From Aurantibacter_A sp039941195 (lineage in GTDB: Bacteria > Bacteroidota > Bacteroidia > Flavobacteriales > Flavobacteriaceae): DNA of 64,000 bases. The stretch is from NCBI RefSeq assembly GCF_039941195.1, contig NZ_JBDVFA010000066.1, forward strand, positions 31,090-95,089. Direction: 5' to 3'. The notes beneath the pieces were generated by a model. It did not search any database. It was not told the DNA's origin and was given only the letters and a program-made list of their open reading frames with translations. The position numbers were made by a program, and so were the translations under genes. Of the stretch, positions 25,573 through 33,618 are shown piece after piece (the stretch's first letter is position 1; each line of letters opens with the position of its first letter).

Positions 25573-26376
25573 ATGGATGTAAAACAATACATAGATTCAG
25601 GAATTCTCGAGCTGTATGTAGCTGGAAAACTTTCTGATGCTGAAAATCTAGAAGTTTATAAGCTATCTATGGAAAATTCTGAAATTCTTACTGAAATAGT
25701 AAGTATTGAAAATGCCATTCTTGAACTCACAAAAACTGCTTCTCCAAAAACCTCCTATAGTTTTGATACTATAAACACCAAAATTTCAATTTCAGAAGAA
25801 ACAAAAGTTATTGATATTACCAAAAAGGATTCTAATTGGCCACAATACATGGGTTGGGCCGCAACAGTTTTATTTGCAGTTGGACTCTTTTGGATGTATA
25901 ATCAAAATGAAAATTTAAAATCTGAATTAGAACTTGTAAATCAAGAAAACGACAAATTAGAACAACAAATTTCAGAATCAAATGCTTCATTAGAAAAATC
26001 GAATGAATTATTAACTACGCTTCGCGATAAGAATATATCTGTAGTTCCCCTTGGTGGACAAGAAGTCTCCCCTACTTCTTATGCTAAAGCCTATTGGAAT
26101 AAAGACCAGCAAAAATTATTTATCGATGCACAAGGTTTACCAGAACCACCGGATGGTTTTGTATATCAAGTATGGTCTTTAAAACTTGATCCTTTGACAC
26201 CTACTAGTGTTGGACTATTAGAAGATTTCTTAGACGATGAGAATAAAGTATTTACGTTAAACAATCCAAATTCTAATGGTACCGAGGCATTCGGAATTAC
26301 ATTAGAACCTTCAGGGGGAAGCGATGCTCCGAACTTAGAACAATTATATGCTTTAGGCGTAGTATCACAATCTTAA
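25573..26376 (+). CDS. RskA-type transmembrane anti-sigma factor
   Basis: 267 residues. The cytoplasmic N-terminus begins DVKQYIDSGILELYVAGKLSDAEN, the usual sigma-binding helical segment in the Bacteroidota versions. One transmembrane helix spans about 95-112 (WAATVLFAVGLFWMY), followed by a short coiled coil (QNENLKSELELVNQENDK). The periplasmic anti-sigma-K domain follows (PLGGQEVSPTSYAKAYWNKDQQ, GFVYQVWSLK, FGITLEPSGGSDAPN). It would hold the adjacent ECF sigma inactive until an envelope signal arrives. Confidence 0.87.
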   Translation: MDVKQYIDSGILELYVAGKLSDAENLEVYKLSMENSEILTEIVSIENAILELTKTASPKTSYSFDTINTKISISEETKVIDITKKDSNWPQYMGWAATVLFAVGLFWMYNQNENLKSELELVNQENDKLEQQISESNASLEKSNELLTTLRDKNISVVPLGGQEVSPTSYAKAYWNKDQQKLFIDAQGLPEPPDGFVYQVWSLKLDPLTPTSVGLLEDFLDDENKVFTLNNPNSNGTEAFGITLEPSGGSDAPNLEQLYALGVVSQS

Positions 26377-26562
26377 TAACTTTTCGGCCACCCTCAACTA
26401 TAGTTTTCATAAACTTAAATAGAGGCTTCTTTTATAGTAAAGTCATTTCTAAAACTATATGTTTTTAAAACACAATTGGTTATCTCTTATACTTTTAACA
26501 CAAATTGGGTTTTTGTCTTATTAAATATTATTGATATTTGATAAAATAGAGAACTAAATGTA

Positions 26563-27651
26563 ATGACAACAACTGAGGCAAAACTTAAAGAGCGTATTAA
26601 AGAATTGACTTGTTTGTATGATGTAACTTCCATTATAGTAAACTCAGACTACGATCAATTAAGCACATCATTAGAAGCCATTGTATATTGTTTAAAAAAT
26701 GCATGGCAGTTCGAAAATGAAACTGAGGTAATACTTTGTACTAGCAGTCAAAATGTTCAAACAAAGGACTTCGATAATTCAATGGTTTTTCTAGAATCAG
26801 GTATTAAAGTATTCAACAAAGTGGACGGTTATATTAAAGTGGCCTATCCTTCAGATAAATACACCTTATTAGATTTTCTACCAGAAGAACAAACTTTGTT
26901 AGATAATGTGAGCTTAGCCGTTGGTAATCTTCTTGAAAGAAAACAGATACGTGATAGCGAAATTGCTGTAAAGCGACAAATGGAGCGCACAGATAGACTG
27001 TATATTCTTGGTGAAATTACTGCGGGTATTGCTCACGAACTAAATACTCCACTTGCTAACATTCTTGGTTTTACAGAATTATTAAAAGATAGAATTACAG
27101 ATAAGCAGGCTATTCGCGATTTAGAAAAAATAATTGACAACACAATTTTTAGTCGTGAGATCGTAAAAAAATTAATGTTCTTTGCCTGTGAAATGCCGCA
27201 AGAAATGAAAATGTTACAATTGAATCCAATTGTAGAAAACGTTCTAAAGCTTTTGCAACCTTCTTTTCAAGAAAAACGAATAAAAATCACTAAATCATTC
27301 AATAAAGAAAATATTGAATTAAGATCCGATACCGTTCAGCTTACTCAGGTATTGTTTAATTTGATTATGAATGCAGTTTTCTATTCCCCCTATAACGGTA
27401 AAATAGAGCTTGAAGTAATTGAAAAACCTAAGAATATACAAATTAATATTACAGATCAAGGTATTGGAATTCCCAAAAAAAATGAAGACAAAGTTTTTGA
27501 ACCATTTTTTACAACCAAGCCGATTGGAGAAGGTTCTGGCTTAGGTTTAAGTGTTGTACATGGTATTATAAATAGTCATAAAGGCACTATTGTTCACAAG
27601 TCGAATATTCCAAAAGGAACCATTTTCACTGTAGATTTTCCTAAATTGTAG
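26563..27651 (+). CDS. Soluble sensor histidine kinase paired with NtrC-type regulator
   Basis: 362 residues without transmembrane segments. Residues 1-130 form a probable GAF-like sensor that starts TEAKLKERIKELTCLYDVTSII. The phosphoacceptor His158 lies in LGEITAGIAHELNTPLANI. ATPase boxes are NLIMNAVFYSPY (N), DQGIGIPKKNEDKVFEPFFTT (G1/F) and GEGSGLGLSVVHGII (G2). Two bases after its stop the sigma-54 activator begins, so the two form a two-component system. Being cytosolic it probably senses an internal signal. Confidence 0.92.
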   Translation: MTTTEAKLKERIKELTCLYDVTSIIVNSDYDQLSTSLEAIVYCLKNAWQFENETEVILCTSSQNVQTKDFDNSMVFLESGIKVFNKVDGYIKVAYPSDKYTLLDFLPEEQTLLDNVSLAVGNLLERKQIRDSEIAVKRQMERTDRLYILGEITAGIAHELNTPLANILGFTELLKDRITDKQAIRDLEKIIDNTIFSREIVKKLMFFACEMPQEMKMLQLNPIVENVLKLLQPSFQEKRIKITKSFNKENIELRSDTVQLTQVLFNLIMNAVFYSPYNGKIELEVIEKPKNIQINITDQGIGIPKKNEDKVFEPFFTTKPIGEGSGLGLSVVHGIINSHKGTIVHKSNIPKGTIFTVDFPKL

Positions 27652-27653
27652 CT

Positions 27654-28985
27654 ATGGCATTACACAAAGAAAATATACTATTAGTAGATGATGACATCAA
27701 TATTCTAGAGCTGCTACAACGGCATTTACAAGCTATGGAATACCATACTTTTAAAGCTGTATCAGTTAAGGAAGCCGTCGCTATTTTAAAAGATACAACT
27801 ATTGATTTATTGATAACCGATATCCAAATGCCGGAAGTAGACGGACTTCAATTATTAAAATATACGGAAGAACATTACCCCGACATGCATAAATTGGTTG
27901 TAACCGGGTATCCTTCTGTAGACGGCGCTTTAAAAGTAATTAAATCCGGCGCCACAGATTATTTAACCAAACCTTTTACAAAAGAAGAATTAAGACTTTC
28001 TGTGCAAAAAGCACTTTCACATAACAGTGATAGAAAAATAATTAAACCAAAGTCAGAACGCACCAATAACATGGGCATGGGGTATGCTGATATGGTTGGT
28101 GAATCAGAAGGCTTTCATAACGTAGTAAACATTGTAGAACGTGTAAAAAACAATAAGGCCACGGTTTTAATAAAAGGAGAAAGTGGCACTGGAAAAGAAT
28201 TGGTAGCGAGAGCTATTCATTATTCCGGCAAATATTCCCGTGCCCCATTTATTGCTGTAAATTGTGGTGCCATTCCCGAAAATTTACAAGAAGCTGAGCT
28301 TTTTGGTTATTTAAAAGGAGCATTTACAGGAGCTGATGAAAATAGAAATGGATTCTTTCAGGCTGCCGAAGGAGGTACACTATTTTTAGATGAAATTGGA
28401 AATGCTTCATTAGCCGTACAAACAAAAATGCTAAGGGCCTTACAAGAAAAAGAGATAAGTAAGGTAGGTTCGCGCAAAGTGGAAAAAGTTGATATTAGAA
28501 TAATAGCAGCGACCAATTCCAATTTACAGGAAGAAATAAAGAATAAAAAATTTAGAGAAGACCTTTATTATCGCTTAACGGTTGTAGAAATAGAAGTACC
28601 TCCATTACGTGAACGAAAAAAAGATATACCACTCTTAGTTGAAAAATTCTTACGTAAATATGGTATTGAATACAAAGACCGGCTATTGGGAATATCTTCA
28701 GACGCACTTGAGATTTTAAACAATTATAACTGGCCAGGAAACATAAGAGAGTTGGAAAACATAATACAGCGTGCGGTAATTATGAGTGATGGGACTATCC
28801 AAGTTACCAATCTACCAGAACATCTTAAATTTCAAATAGACTTTCCAAAAACTGGATTTCTATCGCTTAAAGAAATGGAAAAAGAATATGCCCAAAAAGT
28901 ACTACTTCACACAAAAGGGAACAAAACAAAAGCTGCAGAAATTCTTCAAATAGACCGAAAGACTTTACGGGAAAAACTGAAGTAG
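27654..28985 (+). CDS. Sigma-54-dependent response regulator, NtrC family
   Basis: 443 residues. Receiver domain 1-120 with phosphoacceptor Asp56 (LLITDIQMPEVDG) and the conserved Lys in DYLTKPF. AAA+ domain about 145-380: Walker A GESGTGKE near 175-182, the sigma-54-contacting loop GAFTGA at 222-227, Walker B GGTLFLDEIG, and a late WPGNIRELEN. The C-terminal Fis-type HTH ends the protein (TKGNKTKAAEILQIDRKTLREKL). It activates sigma-54 promoters after phosphorylation by the adjacent kinase; a good candidate promoter is at 29115-29130. Confidence 0.95.
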   Translation: MALHKENILLVDDDINILELLQRHLQAMEYHTFKAVSVKEAVAILKDTTIDLLITDIQMPEVDGLQLLKYTEEHYPDMHKLVVTGYPSVDGALKVIKSGATDYLTKPFTKEELRLSVQKALSHNSDRKIIKPKSERTNNMGMGYADMVGESEGFHNVVNIVERVKNNKATVLIKGESGTGKELVARAIHYSGKYSRAPFIAVNCGAIPENLQEAELFGYLKGAFTGADENRNGFFQAAEGGTLFLDEIGNASLAVQTKMLRALQEKEISKVGSRKVEKVDIRIIAATNSNLQEEIKNKKFREDLYYRLTVVEIEVPPLRERKKDIPLLVEKFLRKYGIEYKDRLLGISSDALEILNNYNWPGNIRELENIIQRAVIMSDGTIQVTNLPEHLKFQIDFPKTGFLSLKEMEKEYAQKVLLHTKGNKTKAAEILQIDRKTLREKLK

Positions 28986-29114
28986 ACTATCGGAGAACAA
29001 ATACCCATGTGAGTAAATATTCCCCATTTATAAAAATTATTCGCAAATTTAATTATTATATAATTAATTGATAGTTAAATAGTTACGCAAAAAAACCATC
29101 AGCTTTAATTTAAA

Positions 29115-29130
29115 GGGCACACCATTTGCA
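29115..29130 (+). promoter_or_regulatory. Sigma-54-type (-24/-12) promoter
   Basis: GGGCACACCATTTGCA contains GGCAC and TTGCA with exact GG-N10-GC spacing, close to the sigma-54 consensus TGGCAC-N5-TTGCA. It lies 37 bases before the ATG of the small secreted protein and 130 bases after the NtrC-type activator gene. The combination of the motif with an adjacent activator makes it credible. Confidence 0.65.
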
Positions 29131-29167
29131 TTTTCAGAGTCAATTAAAAACCTCTAAAAATAATACT

Positions 29168-29527
29168 ATGGTAAAATATGTAATTGCTTTTTTATTTTCA
29201 GTTAGCACGTTAAGTGCACAAAACTCAACTAATCAAGATTCCAATGTTCAAGTCGGCGATGTTTTTACAATTGGTTCTGCTGAAAGTAACTCCTATAAAC
29301 ATATCAACTTTCCTCGCGCTAATTTTATAATCAAACGTGGGGGAATTCTCAACTATAAAAAAATACCTGGAAGTTTGGTGGAAATAACTTCTGTTAAAGA
29401 AAAAGCTGATGGCACAACAGCTGTAAAGTTAAAACGGAAAAATGGCACTCGATTTTTTGGTAGCCATAAAGTAGTAGAAGCAGATATCTATGCAGCCGTA
29501 AATTCGGGGGAATTGCAAGCTAAATAG
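29168..29527 (+). CDS. Small secreted protein of unknown function
   Basis: 119 residues from ATG 29168; the longer TTG start lies inside the sigma-54 promoter and is rejected. A signal peptide (MVKYVIAFLFSVSTLSAQ) is followed by a compact beta-rich domain with VQVGDVFTIGSAESNSYKHINFPRANFIIKRGG and LKRKNGTRFFGSHKVVEADIYAAVNSGEL. I recognise no named domain. It is the first gene after the sigma-54-like promoter and so probably the direct target of the two-component system upstream. Periplasmic location is predicted. Confidence 0.75.
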   Translation: MVKYVIAFLFSVSTLSAQNSTNQDSNVQVGDVFTIGSAESNSYKHINFPRANFIIKRGGILNYKKIPGSLVEITSVKEKADGTTAVKLKRKNGTRFFGSHKVVEADIYAAVNSGELQAK

Positions 29528-29663
29528 ATACTTGTTTTTCTTGAGACTTCCACTTAACACATTATCAATATTAGTTCGTTCAAATACGCGGTTATGGTTA
29601 GGTGGATTTTCTCTTTCATCAAAATTATTGTTTGAAAATAAATGGATATAAAAGCATAGCAAA

Positions 29664-30083
29664 ATGAAATACGGAAATATTGTTTTGGAAAAAAAAGAAT
29701 ATGTACTTCTTAAGCGTTTAATGAATCTTTCTGGGTATTACAAAGATGCAACACTTCGTACTTCAGTTGAAAAATTAGTTGGCGAAATGGAACTCGCTTT
29801 AATCCAAAACGAAGAAGATATGCCAATAGATATTATTCGCTTTAATTCAACGGTAACAATTGCTTCTGAGGATGGATGGAATAGAACATTTAAATTGGTA
29901 ATGCCTACCGATAGTGATGTGCGTAATAATAAAATTTCAATTCTAACGCCAATGGGTGCTGCAGTAATTGGTTATAGTGAGGGTGATACCTTAGTATGGG
30001 AGTTTCCATCTGGAAAGAAAAAAATAACGATTGAGAAAGTTGTCCAAGAAAATGAACACATCAATATAAATATGATATTATGA
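29664..30083 (+). CDS. Rnk-like / GreA-GreB C-terminal-domain protein
   Basis: 139 residues. The N-terminal region is a short helical segment (EYVLLKRLMNLSGYYKDATLRTSVEKLVGEME). The C-terminal 80 residues match the FKBP-like GreA/GreB C-terminal domain, with FNSTVTIASEDGWNRTFKLVMPTDSDVRNNKISILTPMGAAVIGYSEGDTLVWEFPSGKK. It lacks the long Gre coiled coil that inserts into the RNA polymerase channel, so it resembles Rnk, which binds RNA polymerase without transcript cleavage. It overlaps the next gene by four bases (ATGA). Confidence 0.83.
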   Translation: MKYGNIVLEKKEYVLLKRLMNLSGYYKDATLRTSVEKLVGEMELALIQNEEDMPIDIIRFNSTVTIASEDGWNRTFKLVMPTDSDVRNNKISILTPMGAAVIGYSEGDTLVWEFPSGKKKITIEKVVQENEHININMIL

Positions 30084-30475
30084 AGGCAACACAATCATTT
30101 TATCCCTACGAAATTGACCGTAAGGTAATCATGAAAAAAGACAAAGCAGAGCTAAATAATTGGACGAATGATTTAGAATATATAAACGAAGAATTAGAAT
30201 ACTTATTAATGATTCAAGAACAGTTTTTAAACAATTCTAATTTATATCAACAATTACATTCAATAAGACGAGAGAATACATTGAAGCTCGGATCATTATA
30301 TAGATACGAAGGTGGAATACGAAATGTCATGAATGACAACGCTGCCTATTGCGATTCATTCTATTTCAATAACCACGAAAAGAATCGAAATATGTATTTA
30401 GAGCATTTAACAAAATATAGAACTATTAAATCTAAAGTACTTTCTAAAATAGCAGTAGATGCAAAAGATAATTAA
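30080..30475 (+). CDS. Small hypothetical protein, helical
   Basis: 131 residues, no signal peptide and no transmembrane segment. The sequence is rich in Asn, Glu, Leu and Tyr, and appears almost wholly helical, with a likely coiled-coil stretch at about 20-70 (KAELNNWTNDLEYINEELEY). It shares ATGA with the Rnk-like gene, so the two are cotranslated and may interact. I do not recognise a domain. Confidence 0.7.
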   Translation: MKATQSFYPYEIDRKVIMKKDKAELNNWTNDLEYINEELEYLLMIQEQFLNNSNLYQQLHSIRRENTLKLGSLYRYEGGIRNVMNDNAAYCDSFYFNNHEKNRNMYLEHLTKYRTIKSKVLSKIAVDAKDN

Positions 30476-30480
30476 TTAAT

Positions 30481-30519
30481 GACATAAAGCTAAATACAAA
30501 ATGTTTCCCGTTTTATGTC
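30481..30519. repeat. Inverted repeat upstream of the universal stress gene
   Basis: GACATAAA (30481-30488) and its complement TTTATGTC (30512-30519) flank 23 bases, directly between a stop and the Usp ATG at 30535. No T-run follows, so it may be an operator or a leader hairpin rather than a terminator. Confidence 0.35.
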
Positions 30520-30534
30520 TCTAAAACAATCATC

Positions 30535-31377
30535 ATGGGAAAAAAGATATTACTACCAACAGATTTTTCATTAAGCTCTTGGCATGCTATTCAATATGCA
30601 ATTAAACTTTTTGAAAAATACGAATGTGATTTTTACATTTTAAACACTTATGTAAAAGATGCACAAGGTCTTGACAATATTACATTATTAGACCCTGATG
30701 AGGCTTTCAACAAAATGTCTGAAAAAAAATCGAAAGAGGGTCTTGGCGATATACTAACACAATTATTGTTAATTAAGACTCCACTTAACCACCGCTTTCA
30801 TGTTCTATCACGATCTACTGTATTAGTAAACGCCATAAAAGATGTTGCGGAAAGCCTTAAGATAGATATGATAATTATGGGTGCAAAAGGCATGTCTAAT
30901 AAAAAAGGAAGATATGGCAAAAACACATTGGCAGTAATTGAAAACAATAGAACATGCCCCATAATAATTGTTCCAAAAAATGTTAGTCTGGGCAATTTAA
31001 AAGAAATAGTGTTTACCACAAATTTTAATGTAAATTTAAATGAGAATAAAGTAAAGTCTTTAGCCGAAATTGCTAAAATCTATAATGCAAAGGTTCAAAT
31101 ATTAAGCCTAGTAAAAGACAAAAATCACACCAAAAACCAACAAAAGAACAAGTTGTTTCTACAAGAACAACTGAAAGGAATTGACCATGAGTTCAATGTG
31201 CTTCAGAACGTAAAATTAGCTACAGCATTAAGCTGCTTTGTTACTATAAAGCATAGTAATATGATTAGTTATATTAATAAAAAACCTTCAATTTGGAAAA
31301 TTTTAGGTTTTGGCAAACCTAATCTTGAACATTTGGGCTTCTTTAAAGATGTACCGGTTTTAGCGTTACATGAATAA
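30535..31377 (+). CDS. Universal stress protein, UspA-like (tandem)
   Basis: 280 residues, about two Usp units. The first (1-150) is canonical: KKILLPTDFSLSSWHAIQYAIKL at the start and the ATP-site pattern IMGAKGMSNKKGRYGKNTLAVIENNRTCPIIIVP. The second (150-280) begins KEIVFTTNFNVN but has lost the glycine-rich nucleotide loop, so probably only one site binds nucleotide. It lies between the Rnk-like pair and the MscS gene in a stress-oriented cluster. Confidence 0.88.
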   Translation: MGKKILLPTDFSLSSWHAIQYAIKLFEKYECDFYILNTYVKDAQGLDNITLLDPDEAFNKMSEKKSKEGLGDILTQLLLIKTPLNHRFHVLSRSTVLVNAIKDVAESLKIDMIIMGAKGMSNKKGRYGKNTLAVIENNRTCPIIIVPKNVSLGNLKEIVFTTNFNVNLNENKVKSLAEIAKIYNAKVQILSLVKDKNHTKNQQKNKLFLQEQLKGIDHEFNVLQNVKLATALSCFVTIKHSNMISYINKKPSIWKILGFGKPNLEHLGFFKDVPVLALHE

Positions 31378-31455
31378 CAAATTCCAGAGTATTAATTTTG
31401 AAAACTTTATGACATTTAACTAGCGCTAATAATTCTTAAATACTTTTTCAAGACG

Positions 31456-31463
31456 TAATTTTG
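31456..31463 (+). promoter_or_regulatory. Probable -7 element of the MscS-like gene
   Basis: TAATTTTG matches TAnnTTTG, 19 bases upstream of the ATG at 31483. No clear -33 partner is seen. Confidence 0.4.
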
Positions 31464-31482
31464 TATTTCAAATAATTCGAAA

Positions 31483-32727
31483 ATGAATACAGGGATGTCT
31501 CGAATAATTTATCAATACCTTCTAAAAATAGGTTTAAGGGAGAACCTAGCTATCTATTTAAATTTGCTAATAATTTTGATAGGTGCCATGATTATTGCTT
31601 GGTTCTTAGATATAATTATATGGAAAATCCTGCGTCACTTATCCTTAAGATTTGCAAGACAGTCTAAAACGAACTTCGATAATTTTTTAGTAGCTAATAG
31701 AGTGCCCCGCTATTTAGCGCATACAATTCCATTATATATTCTATTCGAATGTATTCCTATTGCTTTTATAGATTTTGAATACGGTGGTAATATCGCTTTA
31801 AAAATACTTCGAATAACAGGCGTAGTATTAGTGCTTTATGTGGTTAAAAGCATATTTAGGAGTATTAATGATTATTTAAAAACAAAACCAAGGTTTCGCG
31901 ATAAACCGATGGATAGCTATATTCAGGTGTTTATGATTTTCGCATGGTTTATTGGCATCCTAACCATTTTCGCGATAATTACCGACGTTTATATTTGGAA
32001 ATTTTTTACCGCTCTAGGAGCTGGATCAGCTGTTATATTATTAATTTTTAAAGATTCTATTTTAGGTTTAGTCGCTAGTATTCAAGTTAGTATAAATGAC
32101 ATGGTGCGCATTGGCGATTGGATTACTTTTGACAAATATGGTGCTGATGGTGAGGTAAGCGAAATTACGCTTGCAACTGTGAAAGTTCAAAATTTTGACA
32201 AAACTATTACCACAATTCCAACCTATGCATTAATATCAGATTCTTTTAAGAATTGGCGAGGAATGCAGGATTCAGAAGGAAGACGAATAAAACGTGCTTT
32301 AATTATAAGCCAAAAAAGTATTCGATTTTTAACAGATGAAGATATAGAATCCTTAAAAAAAATAGAGCTCGTTAAACCCTATTTAGAAACAAGGTCGGAA
32401 CAAATAAATAATTATAATACTTCTCATGATGTAAATAAAGAATTAGCTTTAAATGGTAGAAATCTCACAAATATTGGGGTATTCAGAAAATACGCTAATG
32501 ATTATTTGCAAAACCATTCTGCTGTAAATAAAAATATGACCTTAATGGTTCGCCAATTAGAACCATCAGCACAAGGTATTCCATTAGAAATTTATGCCTT
32601 CAGTAGCGATAAGCGCTGGGAAAATTATGAATACGTAATGGCAGATATATTTGATCATTTGTTAGCTGCACTACCCTATTTTTATTTAGAGATTTATGAA
32701 TTCCCTAATGCAATCAAATTAAATTAA
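31483..32727 (+). CDS. MscS-family mechanosensitive channel, YbdG-like
   Basis: 414-residue inner-membrane protein. There are about four hydrophobic segments (near 22-48, 82-125, 150-170 and the pore-lining segment around 178-200, ALGAGSAVILLIFKDSILGLVAS). The MscS beta-domain follows, with VSINDMVRIGDWITFDKYGADGEVSEITLATVKVQNFDKTITTIPT, and a cytoplasmic domain with VRQLEPSAQGIPLEIYAFS. It resembles the YbdG class with few membrane helices and a long C-terminal domain. It would relieve osmotic pressure; it fits the stress genes upstream. Confidence 0.9.
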   Translation: MNTGMSRIIYQYLLKIGLRENLAIYLNLLIILIGAMIIAWFLDIIIWKILRHLSLRFARQSKTNFDNFLVANRVPRYLAHTIPLYILFECIPIAFIDFEYGGNIALKILRITGVVLVLYVVKSIFRSINDYLKTKPRFRDKPMDSYIQVFMIFAWFIGILTIFAIITDVYIWKFFTALGAGSAVILLIFKDSILGLVASIQVSINDMVRIGDWITFDKYGADGEVSEITLATVKVQNFDKTITTIPTYALISDSFKNWRGMQDSEGRRIKRALIISQKSIRFLTDEDIESLKKIELVKPYLETRSEQINNYNTSHDVNKELALNGRNLTNIGVFRKYANDYLQNHSAVNKNMTLMVRQLEPSAQGIPLEIYAFSSDKRWENYEYVMADIFDHLLAALPYFYLEIYEFPNAIKLN

Positions 32728-32758
32728 TTTTACGGTCGCAATAATAGCAATTAATATT

Positions 32759-33466
32759 TTAGGCTTTTTGGTAAGAGGAGCGAATTAACTTATTATGAAT
32801 CGATTTCAATTTCTTTGCAGGGTATCCTAATTTAAATAAAATAACCAAAACTAGATTGGATAAATTAACACGTAAATAAGAATTACACTCGTACTTTCTA
32901 GAGGAAACGATTAAGTCGTTTTGGATTATGGTGTATTGTATCTGGTTTTCTTTCATTCGTTCAAAAAATTCAAAATCTTCCATAAGACATTGGTTTTCAT
33001 CAAAACCATTTAAACGGTCGAATGTAGATTTTTTTATAAATAAGCATTGATCTCCGCCACCAGTAAAAAAACCCGATTTTCCGGTAAAGAATGCATTAAT
33101 TCGTAATAAAAAACTATCATTATCAAAGCGGTACGAGAAAAAACCTGCTTCATAAACTTCTTTCAATGCCGTTCTAATATTACTAAGAAAATATTTTGGT
33201 GGTAATACATCGGCATGAAGAAAAACTAAAACATCCCCTTTCACTATTTTAGCAGCACTATTCATTTGAACAGCCCTACCTTTTTTTAAGCATTTTAAAA
33301 ATTGTACTTTTTCTTGATTTAAAACTACTTTGGTTTCATCAGAATTCTCAGAGGATAATGCTACAATAATTTCGGCCTCCTCGTTATTACAAAGATTAAC
33401 CAGAAGTGGTAGAAGACGCTTTAAGTTCTTTATTTCGTTATGGGCTGGAATTATAATTGATATCAT
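32759..33466 (-). CDS. Family 2 glycosyltransferase, TIGR04283-like
   Basis: 235 residues. GT-A fold: start ISIIIPAHNEIKNLKRLLPLL, acceptor/donor region ALSSENSDET, GRAVQMNSAAKIVKGDVLVFLHADVLPP (HAD replacing the usual DxD), and a C-terminal GGGDQCLFIKKSTFDRLNGFDE...MEDFEFFERMK. This is the pattern of TIGR04283, annotated as arsenosugar-biosynthesis glycosyltransferase by association in other genomes; real substrate unknown. The usual partner genes of arsenosugar synthesis are not here, so that role should not be assumed. Convergent with the MscS gene. Confidence 0.85.
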   Translation of the reverse strand: MISIIIPAHNEIKNLKRLLPLLVNLCNNEEAEIIVALSSENSDETKVVLNQEKVQFLKCLKKGRAVQMNSAAKIVKGDVLVFLHADVLPPKYFLSNIRTALKEVYEAGFFSYRFDNDSFLLRINAFFTGKSGFFTGGGDQCLFIKKSTFDRLNGFDENQCLMEDFEFFERMKENQIQYTIIQNDLIVSSRKYECNSYLRVNLSNLVLVILFKLGYPAKKLKSIHNKLIRSSYQKA

Positions 33467-33502
33467 CTAATCCGTTCTTATACGTAAGCTAATTTTGAGC
33501 AT

Positions 33503-33510
33503 CAAAACTA
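33503..33510 (-). promoter_or_regulatory. Probable -7 element of the glycosyltransferase gene
   Basis: On the minus strand the sequence reads TAGTTTTG, matching TAnnTTTG, 36 bases upstream of the ATG at 33466. Confidence 0.4.
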
Positions 33511-33618
33511 ATTTCGATGTATCTACGTAGAATTTCAAGAAAGGTTTTAAATGAAAAACGACAAACCTTTCGCTACTTTCTGCGTAAGTAACAATAATAC
33601 GATTCTAATTTTACAAAC

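Noticed and set aside
29126..29167. TTG start for the small secreted protein
   Set aside because: The TTG is part of the sigma-54-type -12 box; ATG 29168 begins a proper signal peptide.
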